Position numbers and translations under genes: made by a program
Assembly (NCBI GenBank): GCA_026707405.1
Contig: JAPOWW010000003.1
Location: 248,001 to 312,000 of the forward strand
DNA: 64,000 nt
Reading direction: 5' to 3'
DNA from: Chloroflexota bacterium
GTDB taxonomy: Bacteria; Chloroflexota; UBA11872; VXNJ01
In this document: piece after piece, positions 17,044 through 25,718 of the stretch
Layout: each line of letters begins with the position of its first letter
Numbering within the stretch: the stretch's first letter is position 1
The notes under the pieces: generated by a model
Told to the model about the DNA's origin: nothing
Databases searched by the model: none
What the model saw: the letters and a program-made list of their open reading frames with translations, nothing else

Positions 17044-20000
17044 ATGTACTTCGATTGGCGATTGTTCAAACTGACTCGCGGCGTACGGCTCCGGATCCTG
17101 TTCGCTGCCGCCTTGGGCCTGATCGCAGTGGGCGCAGGCGTTGCTCCCCTGGCGGTGTCCGGCGTGGTTATCTACCGGGTCATCACCGGGCAGGCGGACT
17201 TTTCTGCGCTCGCAGCGCCGCTGCTGGTCATCGCGGTCCTCATCGTCGCCCGCAGCGTCTTCGTGTACTGGCAGAACGCGGTGAGCCATCACACCGCCAA
17301 CATCGTCAAGATCAGGCTGCGCGAGCGGGTATACGAGCACGTGTTGCGACTCGGCCCGGGGTACGCCGACCGGAACCGGACCGGCGACGTCGTCCTCGCC
17401 ATCGTCGAGGGCATCGAGCGGCTGGAGACATTCTTCGGGCAGTACCTGTCGCAGATCATGGTCTCCGCCATCGCTCCCATCGCAATCTTCGCCTTCATGG
17501 TGACGCTCGACCCCTACATAGCGCTCATCTTCCTGCTGTTCGCCATCCTCGCGCTAGTCGTTCCCGCCTCGTTCTATCGATGGAACCGGGACAGCAGCTA
17601 CAAACGCCGCCGATCCTATGGCGCTCTGGGTTCGGACTTCCTGGACAGCGTCCAGGGGCTGGCGACGCTCAAGGCGTTTGGCCAGAGCAAGAGCCGCGGC
17701 AGGGCACTGGCGCAGCGTGCTCACCACCTCTACAAGAGCACGATGGGCGTGGTCGCCGCCAACAGCGCAACCAGCGGCGCGTCGATATTCTTCATGGCCA
17801 CCGGGGCCGCGGTAGCCCTGGCCGTGGGCGCTGTCCGCGTCAGCGACGGCGACATGGAGCTGCGGCCTCTGCTCATCGTACTGATGCTCGGGGTCGAAGT
17901 GTTCCGGCCCATGCGGGAGCTGACCAACCTCTACCACCAGGGCATGAACGTGCTCTCATCGGCGCAGAGCCTCTTCGGCATCATGGACGAACCGGTGACG
18001 ATCCTCGAATCCGCAGCCGCCGCCAAGCAGCCTGCGCCCGACCTCACACCGGAGGTCACCTTCGAGGGCGTGACCTTCGGTTATGACAGCGGCCACCGGC
18101 CCGCGCTCTACGATGTGTCGTTCAAACTGCACAAGGGCGAAACCCTCGGCGTGGTAGGCGCCAGCGGCGCCGGCAAGTCGACGCTGGTCTGGCTGATGTA
18201 CCGCTTCTACGACCCCCAGTCCGGCTCAATCAAGCTCGGGGGGCATGACCTCCGGGACCTCCCGCTGGACGTGCTGAGAGACAACATATCGGTTGTCACC
18301 CAGGACACATACCTGTTCCACGGTACGGTCGCCGAGAACCTGCGCTTCGGGAAGCCGGACGCGACCCAGCAGGAGCTGGAGGAGGCCGCCCGGGCCGCGA
18401 ACGCCCACGAGTTCATTGCGGACCTGCCGCAAGGCTACGACACCGTCGTCGGCGAGCGAGCAGTCCGGCTGTCGGGCGGACAGCGCCAGCGGCTGGCCAT
18501 TGCGCGTGCTCTGCTGAAGGACACGTCAATCCTGCTGCTGGACGAGGCGCTCTCCAGCGTGGATGCGGAGAATGAATCCGTTATCCAGGCGGCGCTCGAC
18601 CGTCTGATGGAGAACAGGACAACGCTCATCATCGCTCACCGTCTTTCCAGCGTCATCAAGGCAGACCGCATTCTGGTGCTGGATGAAGGTCGGGCCGTGG
18701 AGATCGGGTCGCACGCCGACCTGATGGCCGCCGACGGCACCTATGCCGGTCTCATGCGCCAGCAGGCCCAGATGGGCATGGTCGACCTGGCCGCTGTCGC
18801 CGCCCCCGAGCGGGCGCCGGCCAAAGTCTCCATCGAACACGTCTCCGATCTGCGCCAGTCCAACGGCCATCAGGATGACGCGCCTTCGCCGTCCCACGAC
18901 GACGGAGAGCGGGTCAACATCCGCTCCCTGAACGTCTGGGTCAGGCTGCTCGGGTTGGTCGGGCCGGTCAAGTTCCAGTTCCTGGGCACCGTCACTCTGG
19001 GGCTGTTCCATCATGGCTCCGTCATCCTCCTGGGAGCGTTCAGCGCACTTCTGGTGGGGGCAGTAGTCCGCGGCGAGCCCCTGACGACGTTTCTCGTCCT
19101 CGTGTGCCTATTCGCGCCGCTTTCGGCGCTGTTGTTCTACCTGGAGTCGTGGCAGGCGCACGACATGGCGTTCAGACTGCTAGCGAAGATGCGGGTGGAC
19201 CTCTACGAAAAGCTGGAGCCGCTCGCGCCGGCCTACATGGTCCGACGTCGCTCCGGCGACTTCGTCAGCGTCGTCGGTGGCGACGTGGAGACGGTCGAGT
19301 TCTTCTACGCACATGCCGTGTCTCCGATGATCGTGGCGGTCCTGATACCGGGCGGCCTGCTGGCCGCGTTGGCCGTCGTATCGTGGCCCATCGCCGTGGT
19401 GCTCGCCCCGTTTCTCGTGGCGGTGGCCATCAGCCCGTTCTTCGCCAACGCCCGTATCGAGCGGCTGGGAACCGAGATCCGCAGCCGCCTCGGGGAGATC
19501 CACGCCTACATGGTCGACAGCATCCAGGGCATGCGGGAGATCGTCGCGTTCGGACGCGGGCCCGACCGGAACCGTGAGCTGTCGGAGAACGGCTGGAACT
19601 ATGCCGGTCACCGGGTCCGGTTCCAGAAGTCGCAGGCTTTCCAGATAGGCTTCATGGAGGCCATGATGGGACTCGGCGCGCTGGCCGTGCTGTCAACGGG
19701 CGTCTGGCTAGTGCTCGACGGACAGATAGCGCGGACGGAGCTGCCGCTGGTCAGCGTGCTGGCCCTGGCGTCGTTCAGCCCGGTCAGCGAGCTGGCCCGC
19801 ACCATGAAGCAGATGATGGAGACGCTGGCCGCGTCCCGCCGCATCCTCGCAGTCCACGACGAAGCGGTGCCGGTGCGGGACGGCCCCGGCGTGGCACACC
19901 TCGCCGACGAGGCAGCGTCCGGCACGCCGTCCATCGACTTCGACGACGTGGCCTTCGCTTACTCGGAAGGCGACCCGCAGGCGCTGGTGGACGCGTCCTT

Positions 20001-20673
20001 TGGCATCGGGTCGGGGCAGACCGTGGCTGTCGTGGGGCGATCAGGGGCAGGCAAGACCACGGTCGCCTATCTGATGATGCGCTTCTGGGACCCGGACCGG
20101 GGCGACATCGCCCTGCAGGGCCACAGTCTGGACGAGCTTCTGCTCGATGACCTGCGCGGCCGCATGGCACTCGTCGCGCAGGACACCTACCTATTCAACG
20201 ACACTATCCGCGAGAACATCCGGCTCGGTCGGTACGACGCGACTGACTCGGAGGTGGAGGAGGCCGCGCTGCAGGCCAACGCGGATGGATTCATCGAGTC
20301 GTTCCCGGACGGCTACGACACCCGCGTCGGCGAGCGGGGAATGCAGCTTTCGGGCGGTCAGCGGCAGCGTATCGCGATTGCCCGCGCGATCCTCAAGAAT
20401 GCCCCGGTGCTGATCCTGGACGAAGCCACGTCGCACCTGGACGCTATCAGCGAGGCGACTGTCCGGGAGGCGCTCAACCGGCTCATGTCCGGCAGGACCA
20501 CGATCGTGATAGCCCACAGGCTGTCCACCATTCGCGACGCCGACAGCATCCTGGTGCTCGACGAGGGCGCGGTCGTCGAGCAGGGGAAGCACGAGGAGCT
20601 CGTCGCACGCGGCGGGCTGTACGCGCAGCTTGTGGCAACGCAGATGCAGGAGCAGAGGGCGACCCCGGGCTAG
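17044..20673 (+). CDS. Single-chain double ABC exporter, CydD-CydC-like (TMD-NBD-TMD-NBD)
   Basis: 1209 residues containing two complete type-I exporter halves in one chain. First half: membrane domain 1-300 with CydD-like text (LRERVYEHVLRLGPGYADRN, SVQGLATLKAFGQS, GVEVFRPMRELTNLYHQGMN), then Walker A GASGAGKST near 373, signature LSGGQRQRLAIARALL, Walker B ILLLDEALSSVD. A linker (about 575-630) leads to the second membrane domain and Walker A GRSGAGKTT near 998, signature LSGGQRQRIAIARAIL, Walker B VLILDEATSHLD. All catalytic glutamates are present, so both sites look active. CydDC exports thiols needed for cytochrome bd assembly; no cyd oxidase genes are here, so substrate is open. A ribosome binding site AGGAG precedes ATG 17044. 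Confidence 0.9.
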   Translation: MYFDWRLFKLTRGVRLRILFAAALGLIAVGAGVAPLAVSGVVIYRVITGQADFSALAAPLLVIAVLIVARSVFVYWQNAVSHHTANIVKIRLRERVYEHVLRLGPGYADRNRTGDVVLAIVEGIERLETFFGQYLSQIMVSAIAPIAIFAFMVTLDPYIALIFLLFAILALVVPASFYRWNRDSSYKRRRSYGALGSDFLDSVQGLATLKAFGQSKSRGRALAQRAHHLYKSTMGVVAANSATSGASIFFMATGAAVALAVGAVRVSDGDMELRPLLIVLMLGVEVFRPMRELTNLYHQGMNVLSSAQSLFGIMDEPVTILESAAAAKQPAPDLTPEVTFEGVTFGYDSGHRPALYDVSFKLHKGETLGVVGASGAGKSTLVWLMYRFYDPQSGSIKLGGHDLRDLPLDVLRDNISVVTQDTYLFHGTVAENLRFGKPDATQQELEEAARAANAHEFIADLPQGYDTVVGERAVRLSGGQRQRLAIARALLKDTSILLLDEALSSVDAENESVIQAALDRLMENRTTLIIAHRLSSVIKADRILVLDEGRAVEIGSHADLMAADGTYAGLMRQQAQMGMVDLAAVAAPERAPAKVSIEHVSDLRQSNGHQDDAPSPSHDDGERVNIRSLNVWVRLLGLVGPVKFQFLGTVTLGLFHHGSVILLGAFSALLVGAVVRGEPLTTFLVLVCLFAPLSALLFYLESWQAHDMAFRLLAKMRVDLYEKLEPLAPAYMVRRRSGDFVSVVGGDVETVEFFYAHAVSPMIVAVLIPGGLLAALAVVSWPIAVVLAPFLVAVAISPFFANARIERLGTEIRSRLGEIHAYMVDSIQGMREIVAFGRGPDRNRELSENGWNYAGHRVRFQKSQAFQIGFMEAMMGLGALAVLSTGVWLVLDGQIARTELPLVSVLALASFSPVSELARTMKQMMETLAASRRILAVHDEAVPVRDGPGVAHLADEAASGTPSIDFDDVAFAYSEGDPQALVDASFGIGSGQTVAVVGRSGAGKTTVAYLMMRFWDPDRGDIALQGHSLDELLLDDLRGRMALVAQDTYLFNDTIRENIRLGRYDATDSEVEEAALQANADGFIESFPDGYDTRVGERGMQLSGGQRQRIAIARAILKNAPVLILDEATSHLDAISEATVREALNRLMSGRTTIVIAHRLSTIRDADSILVLDEGAVVEQGKHEELVARGGLYAQLVATQMQEQRATPG

Positions 20674-20929
20674 CCCAGCACCTGTTCCAGCCGATTACTC
20701 CTTCGACCACCATCGCGGCGAAGAGCGGCGTCAGGCAGGTCAGCAAGTCGGCGACTTGACGGTGATGGTCTGCTTTTGCTTCTTGGCGGGTTGGGGCCTC
20801 TAGGCTCTGTATACGTATGTTCTAGGTAGGTATACGGGTAGTTGTGGTGGGATGCTCGGAGGGTGCCGGGGATGTTGGGGGGCTTGGTGGAGATGACGGG
20901 CGGAGAGAGTCCGTTGCACGTTCATGCGC

Positions 20930-21069
20930 TGGTCGGCGCGGGGGAAGCAGCATTGCCTACGTCGCCCACCGGAATCTCTACGTGAAGATGCTTTGCTCTT
21001 GGCCGGTTTGGTGGGGCGAGAAGGATGAGCAATCGGGGCAACGACGAGTGCGGCTAACCGAAGCCTCAT
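20930..21069 (-). pseudogene. Decayed 5' end of a solute-binding protein paralog
   Basis: ATG at 21069 (minus) with ribosome binding site AGGGAGGGAG encodes MRLRLAALVVAPIA, matching MRRRLSALIIAGLL, the signal peptide of the intact protein starting at 12811. Their upstream DNA also aligns. After about 15 codons the frame loses signal-peptide character and neighbouring frames take over, as expected from frameshifts. No solute-binding core remains. The call rests on the shared start region more than on the remnant protein. Confidence 0.4.
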
Positions 21070-21171
21070 GCCGCTCCCTCCCTTCACGGTTCTAGGCACG
21101 ACGTGTGCCGCTTGATTCGTAAGTGTCTGAAAAAGCGTCGCAACTAATCGTCGCCGTTGTCTAGAGGGCTT
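21064..21171. repeat. Paralogous upstream region, second copy
   Basis: Counterpart of 12806-12914. Conserved blocks: start codon context, ribosome binding site, GTGTCTGAAAAAGCGTCGCA and CGCCGTTGTCTAGA. It shows a past duplication of the solute-binding protein gene or recombination between two such loci. Confidence 0.65.
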
Positions 21172-21546
21172 GCTGGCCTAAGGTTGCTATAAGGGCGCAC
21201 CGTAAAACCGGCCTGACATTTCTCTTGCGTCCCTAAGCGGCAGGAGTGGCGATCAACAAGGGTGCCAGCACTGCTTACGTAGCGAAGCGGGGATCACTCG
21301 ATGGGTATAGGCAATTGTCATCTCAACAGATTGCAATGTCGGGAGTGCGGACCTATATGACCAAATCGCGCTAATCCAAGTCCGGGACTTCCTCTTTGAC
21401 CCTCCACGTTACCTGCGACAATACGTCCCCACAAGAAACGCTCTCCCGCGAGTTCATCACGCGCGGTCCGCTCTTACATCGCCAAGGGTACCTAGGATTG
21501 TCGGTAACCAGTATGACAACTTGGCGATGAAAAACGAAGCTTGGGA

Positions 21547-21576
21547 TTGTGACAAATTATAAGGGAATGGTATACT
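21547..21576 (+). promoter_or_regulatory. Sigma70-like promoter of the QueC-like operon
   Basis: TTGTGA (21547-21552) and TATACT (21571-21576) are separated by 18 nt in a locally AT-rich stretch. Transcription would begin near 21583, leaving about 30 nt of leader before the ATG at 21615. This favours that start over the ATG at 21588. Confidence 0.55.
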
Positions 21577-21614
21577 GACTCCTGACAATGTCAGCATGCT
21601 GCCCCAGAGGATCT

Positions 21615-22277
21615 ATGGAGGTCAACGTGCCGGAAGGGGATCGTTATGAGAGAACTTTCGGCGCTGGATGGCGCAGTGCTTTTCGGTATGTCAGGGAGGG
21701 AACCGTCCCTGTAGCGGAGGTCGGTGACAAGCTAGTGAAGTCGCTTGCTGAGACTCTACGAAAGCACGATGGCATACCGGGATTTCAAGCGGTTGAGCGT
21801 ATCGTCAGGGAGCGGAAGGAGGTTCCTCTCATAGAGCGTTTCGACGCACTGGACACCATTGTGCGGGAGCAAGGAGGTCACCGCCATACCAATATCGCGG
21901 TGCAGGTCGCCAAGACTTTGCTTATACAGCGGCAGTTTGCCGATGGTGAAAGTTCAATACTGCCGAGTGTAGAGGATTGCATTGCTGAAGGCACTTGTTT
22001 AACCATGGTGAAGCATTACTTCTTTGCGAGAGCTCGTGAGATCTTGATTGGCGAAGGTCAGTTAACAAATCATGAGAGGGCGTCCCAATGGCAGAGTGAG
22101 ATAGAGCAAACCATACGGGGTGACATTAAGAAGATCGCTGACCAACTCGTTCAGAACCCCAATGCCGGGGATCTGCGGGCACCTAAGGGTTCCGTATCGA
22201 AGAAATCCACTAGCGATCTTTTGGATGAGGTGCTGGTTCCCTCCGAAGCTCTAGTGGACGTTTCGTCCAGTCTGTAA
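21615..22277 (+). CDS. Unknown, mainly helical protein; first gene of the QueC-like/ImmA/PIN operon
   Basis: 220 residues from ATG 21615 (CAGAGGA precedes it closely); GTG 21627 with GGAGG spaced 6 nt and ATG 21588 are alternatives. I do not recognise the family. The protein looks all-helical and soluble, without signal peptide, membrane span or metal motif. Early aromatic/charged residues (DRYERTFGAGWRSAFRYVRE) lead into amphipathic helices (FQAVERIVRERKEVPLIERF), and a Ser/Lys-rich flexible tail (KGSVSKKSTSDLL) ends it. Ten nt separate it from the QueC-like gene, and codon use is more AT-rich than in the flanks. In known defence operons a QueC-like enzyme acts on a partner protein, so this may be the partner; its N-terminus is not Met-Gly, so any analogy to N-terminal Gly modification is weak. 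Confidence 0.7.
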   Translation: MEVNVPEGDRYERTFGAGWRSAFRYVREGTVPVAEVGDKLVKSLAETLRKHDGIPGFQAVERIVRERKEVPLIERFDALDTIVREQGGHRHTNIAVQVAKTLLIQRQFADGESSILPSVEDCIAEGTCLTMVKHYFFARAREILIGEGQLTNHERASQWQSEIEQTIRGDIKKIADQLVQNPNAGDLRAPKGSVSKKSTSDLLDEVLVPSEALVDVSSSL

Positions 22278-22287
22278 CACGAGGCTT

Positions 22288-23652
22288 ATGTCTTACAGCT
22301 TTGACTTCACTGCTGACACGCAGCGATTAGAGCTTGACCCATCCTACTGGGTGGATGATCGGCGTCTGTCACGAGCCTTCTGTCATGCGCTTCCCGCTAG
22401 CTTGGCGGATCTGTTGGACGTGGTAATGGCCGTTTATGCGGCCGACCGCCGTTCGCTACGCAATTTCAAAGGTGCAGCTACAGGGCAGCGTCGTATAACT
22501 GTTCGTGTGTGGGTAAGGGATCCAGATCGCTGGACTGATCCGGAGACGGCCTCCAAGCTCCACGTGTTGCTGAAATGGCTTAGCGAGGACGAGTGGTCGT
22601 TTCACTTTGACGAGCGGAAAGGTGGCCCGAGGCCCTCGGAAACGGAACACTTTCTCTTCGAGTTGCCACCCGCTCTTCCAGTCAGTGTCTCCCTATTCAG
22701 CGGCGGACTTGACTCCATCGCCGGATTGGCTGTGCGAGTTCAGGAGGAACCCAGTCGGTCGTATGTCTTGGTATCTGGATACACCCACAACCGCTTGGCA
22801 TTTCAACAGCGGTTCCAGGTTCAATGCATCAAGTCGGTATTGAGGCAAGGCGCTGCCCCCGAGGAGATCCCCGAGTTGCGCCATTTGGCAGTTCCATTCG
22901 GCATTCGCAACCCAAACGGCTGCCAAGAAGAAAAGAGTCAGCGAACGCGTGGCCTCGTATTCCTAGCGTTGGGTGTGGCCGCTGCGGTACAAGCGGGCAC
23001 TGACACGCTGTGGGTGCATGAGAATGGAATCGGAGCGCTCAACCTCCCCCTTAGCGAGGCGCAACTTGGAGTCGACAACTACCGAGGTGTGCATCCCCGT
23101 TCTTTGATGCTGGCCGAAGATCTCTTTGCAGCGGCGCTCCGGCAGCAAGTGCGGATTAAGAATCCTTTCCTGTTTCAAACGAAAGCTGAAATGTGTACGG
23201 GATTGCGGTCCGGCAGGCTCGCGGACATCATTAAGGAGACGGTCTCGTGCGATGGCTTCCCACAACGAATCCGGAACCAGCCGCCTCAGTGCGGCTACTG
23301 CACCTCCTGCGTCTTGCGCCGTCAGTCTCTACATGCGAGTGGCTTGGAGCAGTACGATCCAGCGGTGGGGTACCGCTATGACGTGTTCAGAGGCCAGGCG
23401 GATCTGAACCAGCGTTATCTCTTCGGGCTTGAATTAATGCGTGGCCAAATCCACAAGATTTCTCAATGCCTTTCCTGTAACACTCCTTGGTGCACGTTGG
23501 CCGCGTCATTCCCGGAACTGGGGAGAGTTCAGGCCGAACTTTCGGCGCGCGAGGGCTTACGAGCTGAAGTGGTGAAAGACCGTTTTGTTCGGCTGTACGA
23601 GACTTACGTAGGAGAGTGGAGGTCTTTCGTTCCCGCCAAACTAGCGGCTTAG
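22288..23652 (+). CDS. QueC-like PP-loop (7-cyano-7-deazaguanine synthase-like) enzyme, QatC-like
   Basis: 454 residues, about twice the length of housekeeping QueC. An N-terminal domain of about 130 residues (LLDVVMAVYAADRRSLRNF, RRITVRVWVRDPDRW, LSEDEWSFHFDER) resembles the extra domain of QatC-type defence proteins. The PP-loop SGGLDS is at 138-143, followed by a QueC core. A four-cysteine zinc site (C321, C335, C338, C341: CGYCTSCVLRRQSL) matches the QueC CGxCxxC pattern. Further Cys pairs lie near 410 (CLSCNTPWC). Family chemistry is ATP-dependent formation of a nitrile or amide on a 7-deazaguanine. No queD, queE, queF, tgt or folE is nearby, so a dedicated accessory role is likelier than queuosine synthesis. 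Second gene of a tight four-gene operon. No TatD, KAP ATPase or CD-NTase neighbour, so neither Qat nor type IV CBASS as known. Confidence 0.85.
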   Translation: MSYSFDFTADTQRLELDPSYWVDDRRLSRAFCHALPASLADLLDVVMAVYAADRRSLRNFKGAATGQRRITVRVWVRDPDRWTDPETASKLHVLLKWLSEDEWSFHFDERKGGPRPSETEHFLFELPPALPVSVSLFSGGLDSIAGLAVRVQEEPSRSYVLVSGYTHNRLAFQQRFQVQCIKSVLRQGAAPEEIPELRHLAVPFGIRNPNGCQEEKSQRTRGLVFLALGVAAAVQAGTDTLWVHENGIGALNLPLSEAQLGVDNYRGVHPRSLMLAEDLFAAALRQQVRIKNPFLFQTKAEMCTGLRSGRLADIIKETVSCDGFPQRIRNQPPQCGYCTSCVLRRQSLHASGLEQYDPAVGYRYDVFRGQADLNQRYLFGLELMRGQIHKISQCLSCNTPWCTLAASFPELGRVQAELSAREGLRAEVVKDRFVRLYETYVGEWRSFVPAKLAA

Positions 23653-23660
23653 GAGGTCCT

Positions 23661-24890
23661 GTGCAACAGCATGTAGTTGAAACAATCGACCCGACGGTAT
23701 TGGGACGACGCCTCCAAGAAGCTAGAAAAGCTAGGGGCTTTACCCAGCAAGAGGTTGCTACCTCCCTGGCCGTAGCCCGGACGACGATCACTGCCTTAGA
23801 AAAAGGCGACCGACGGACCCGGTCCGATGAACTCATACAAATGGCAAGACTCTATGGTCGACCGGTGAGCGATTTCGTTGGTCAAAAGGAACCCACGTCC
23901 GACTTCACCGCACAATTCCGTGCAGTTGTCAGCAGCGCGAGTCTGCCCCAGGACCAGAAGGAACTGGAACAGGCAGTCCAAGAGTTTCAACACCTGTGCG
24001 AAGACTACCTGTATTTAGAGAGTCTTAACGGCACATCACTTCGGCGGAACTATCCGAGCCAATACTTGATAGATAGGATCGCTCCTGAAGATGCTGCTGA
24101 GGATGTAGCTTGGTCCGAGCGCAACCGCTTAGGCCTAGGTGATGGGCCGGCCCTACACCTGAGAGAAACACTCGAGAACGATGTGGGCGTTCGTGTTTTC
24201 TCCACTGAACTGCCTTCTCGGGTTGCGGGCATCTTCTCCTATACGGAAGAACTTGGTGGTTGCATCGCTGTAAACGCTCGCCATCCTGACGAGAGACGGC
24301 GATGGTCGATGGCTCACGAATACGGTCATTTCCTGACAAGCCGCTTTCAATCAGAGATATCGATGTTGGGTGTATACAGACGTGTTCCCGCCTCCGAGAG
24401 ATTCGCCGACGCGTTCGCTCGGTGCATGCTTATGCCATCCACAGGTCTGCGGCGAAAGTTTAACGAGTTGTCTCGTGCAGTTGATGGCAAGATCACAGCG
24501 GCGGAAATATGCCGACTCGCTCACCACTACTTCGTGTCCGTAGAAGCGATGATGCTGCGCCTTGAGGAACTTCGGCTTCTTCCCCCGGGCACTTGGGATC
24601 GACTACGGGATAGGGGTTTCAAGGTCCAGGAGGCTCGTACGCAATTGGGTTTGATTCCTCGCCCCAAATGCGACGGACTGCTTCCACTTCGGTACCTACT
24701 CTTAGCTGTCCGGGCTTACGAGGACGGAAATCTGACGGAAGGCGAGTTGGCCCGACTTTTGCGTGTCGACCGTGTATCCGCAAGGCGGACGGTTCAGAAT
24801 CTGACCCATCCCATATACCTGTTAGATGAAGGTGAAGTCGCGTCTCTCTCCATTGATCTGGCAAGCACCATTATCGAAAAACGCTTCTAG
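23661..24890 (+). CDS. XRE-HTH / ImmA-IrrE (COG2856) metallopeptidase
   Basis: 409 residues from GTG 23661, chosen because AGGAGG (23651-23656) sits at the right distance and overlaps the upstream stop. Residues about 14-75 form an XRE HTH (LGRRLQEARKARGFTQQEVA, VARTTITALEKGDRR). A zinc peptidase domain follows: AHEYGHF with H219, E220 and H223, and the third-ligand helix ASERFADAFARCMLMP (E246/D250). The C-terminus (320-409) may hold a second small helical DNA- or protein-binding unit (LTEGELARLLRVDRVSARRT). XRE-ImmA proteins cleave repressors or act as antitoxins for an adjacent toxin. The following gene is PIN-like, the classic partner. All catalytic residues are present. Confidence 0.9.
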   Translation: MQQHVVETIDPTVLGRRLQEARKARGFTQQEVATSLAVARTTITALEKGDRRTRSDELIQMARLYGRPVSDFVGQKEPTSDFTAQFRAVVSSASLPQDQKELEQAVQEFQHLCEDYLYLESLNGTSLRRNYPSQYLIDRIAPEDAAEDVAWSERNRLGLGDGPALHLRETLENDVGVRVFSTELPSRVAGIFSYTEELGGCIAVNARHPDERRRWSMAHEYGHFLTSRFQSEISMLGVYRRVPASERFADAFARCMLMPSTGLRRKFNELSRAVDGKITAAEICRLAHHYFVSVEAMMLRLEELRLLPPGTWDRLRDRGFKVQEARTQLGLIPRPKCDGLLPLRYLLLAVRAYEDGNLTEGELARLLRVDRVSARRTVQNLTHPIYLLDEGEVASLSIDLASTIIEKRF

Positions 24891-24905
24891 AGCGGGTCAG
24901 CCGCC

Positions 24906-25475
24906 ATGAAGAACACTCTTGGTTGCCTTCTTCTCGATGCTAGCTGTCTCATTAATATCTATGCGACCGGATGCTTGCCGGAGATTGCTGGAACACTGCC
25001 CTATCAGCTCGGGGTCGCTGCTTATGTGCTTGAACGGGAAGCTCTCTACACGTGGCTATCAGACCAGGCCAGCACTCGTGAGGAACGGGAACCCATAGAC
25101 CTTTCTCGGCTCGTGGATGAAGGAATGATTGACGTAGTGCACCTGGAACATCCAGAAGAGAGGATCACATTCGTAGATCTTGCCGCCTTAGTTGATGATG
25201 GTGAGGCAGTGACAGGCGCGCTTGCCCTTCATCGGGGGTGCTCCGTGGCGACCGACGACCGCAAGGCGCGTCGAGTACTTGGGGGGCAGGTTCCGTCGGT
25301 TCCTCTAGTTTCCACTCTGGAACTTCTGAAACTCTGGGCTGAAGAGGCGGCAGTCCCTGACACCGAATTACGTGCGGCAATGATTATGATGCGGTCAAGG
25401 GCAAGCTACTTACCCGGAGATCGAGACCCCCTCTACCCTTGGTGGAGCAAAGTGATGTGCGGTGCCACACTGTAG
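24906..25475 (+). CDS. PIN-like nuclease, probable toxin/effector partner of the ImmA-type protein
   Basis: 189 residues, start ATG 24906, 15 nt after the ImmA gene; no strong ribosome binding site, so translation may be coupled. PIN-type acidic residues are in order: D11 in GCLLLDASCLINIY, E43/E45 in AYVLEREALY, E100 in DDGEAVTGALALH, and D117/D118 in SVATDDRKARRVLG. This suggests a metal-dependent ribonuclease fold; the SVATDDRKAR motif is common in PIN-like proteins encoded after XRE-ImmA genes (DUF4411-like groups). Last gene of the operon; it probably acts as effector or toxin restrained by the upstream gene. The substrate RNA cannot be read from sequence. Confidence 0.8.
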   Translation: MKNTLGCLLLDASCLINIYATGCLPEIAGTLPYQLGVAAYVLEREALYTWLSDQASTREEREPIDLSRLVDEGMIDVVHLEHPEERITFVDLAALVDDGEAVTGALALHRGCSVATDDRKARRVLGGQVPSVPLVSTLELLKLWAEEAAVPDTELRAAMIMMRSRASYLPGDRDPLYPWWSKVMCGATL

Positions 25476-25718
25476 CATCGACTCTTCCTCAGTTGGTTTG
25501 GATCTTCACATGAATGTGTGTGATATCGCAGGTACCGTTTCGATCAATGGCAGAAGGGAGCGACCTTGGGCAAGCGGCGGAGTTAGTCCAGAAGATATGT
25601 ATGGGAAGAAATGATCGTAGAAAGACTCGCAAAAAACCGAGCCTCTGGGACAGCCTGCCAGGAGAGCGCATGCTGCCAAAATCGCCCTTAACGGGAGAGT
25701 TCGCAGTGTGGTATGTCA

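Larger units (their letters stand above)
20674..21546. other. Long non-coding gap before the QueC-like operon
   Basis: Almost 900 bp without an intact gene. It contains a decayed solute-binding protein start on the minus strand (about 20930-21069) and its paralogous upstream region (21064-21171). From about 21180 to 21546 I see nothing recognisable, although base composition falls toward AT, marking the probable left edge of the accessory operon. Confidence 0.5.

Noticed and set aside
22288-23652. Housekeeping queC for queuosine
   Set aside because: Double the usual length with an extra N-terminal domain, and no queuosine gene nearby; not fully excluded.
21615-25475. Calling the operon Qat or type IV CBASS outright
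   Set aside because: Only the QueC-like component matches. No KAP ATPase, TatD nuclease, CD-NTase, TGT or OGG-like gene is present.
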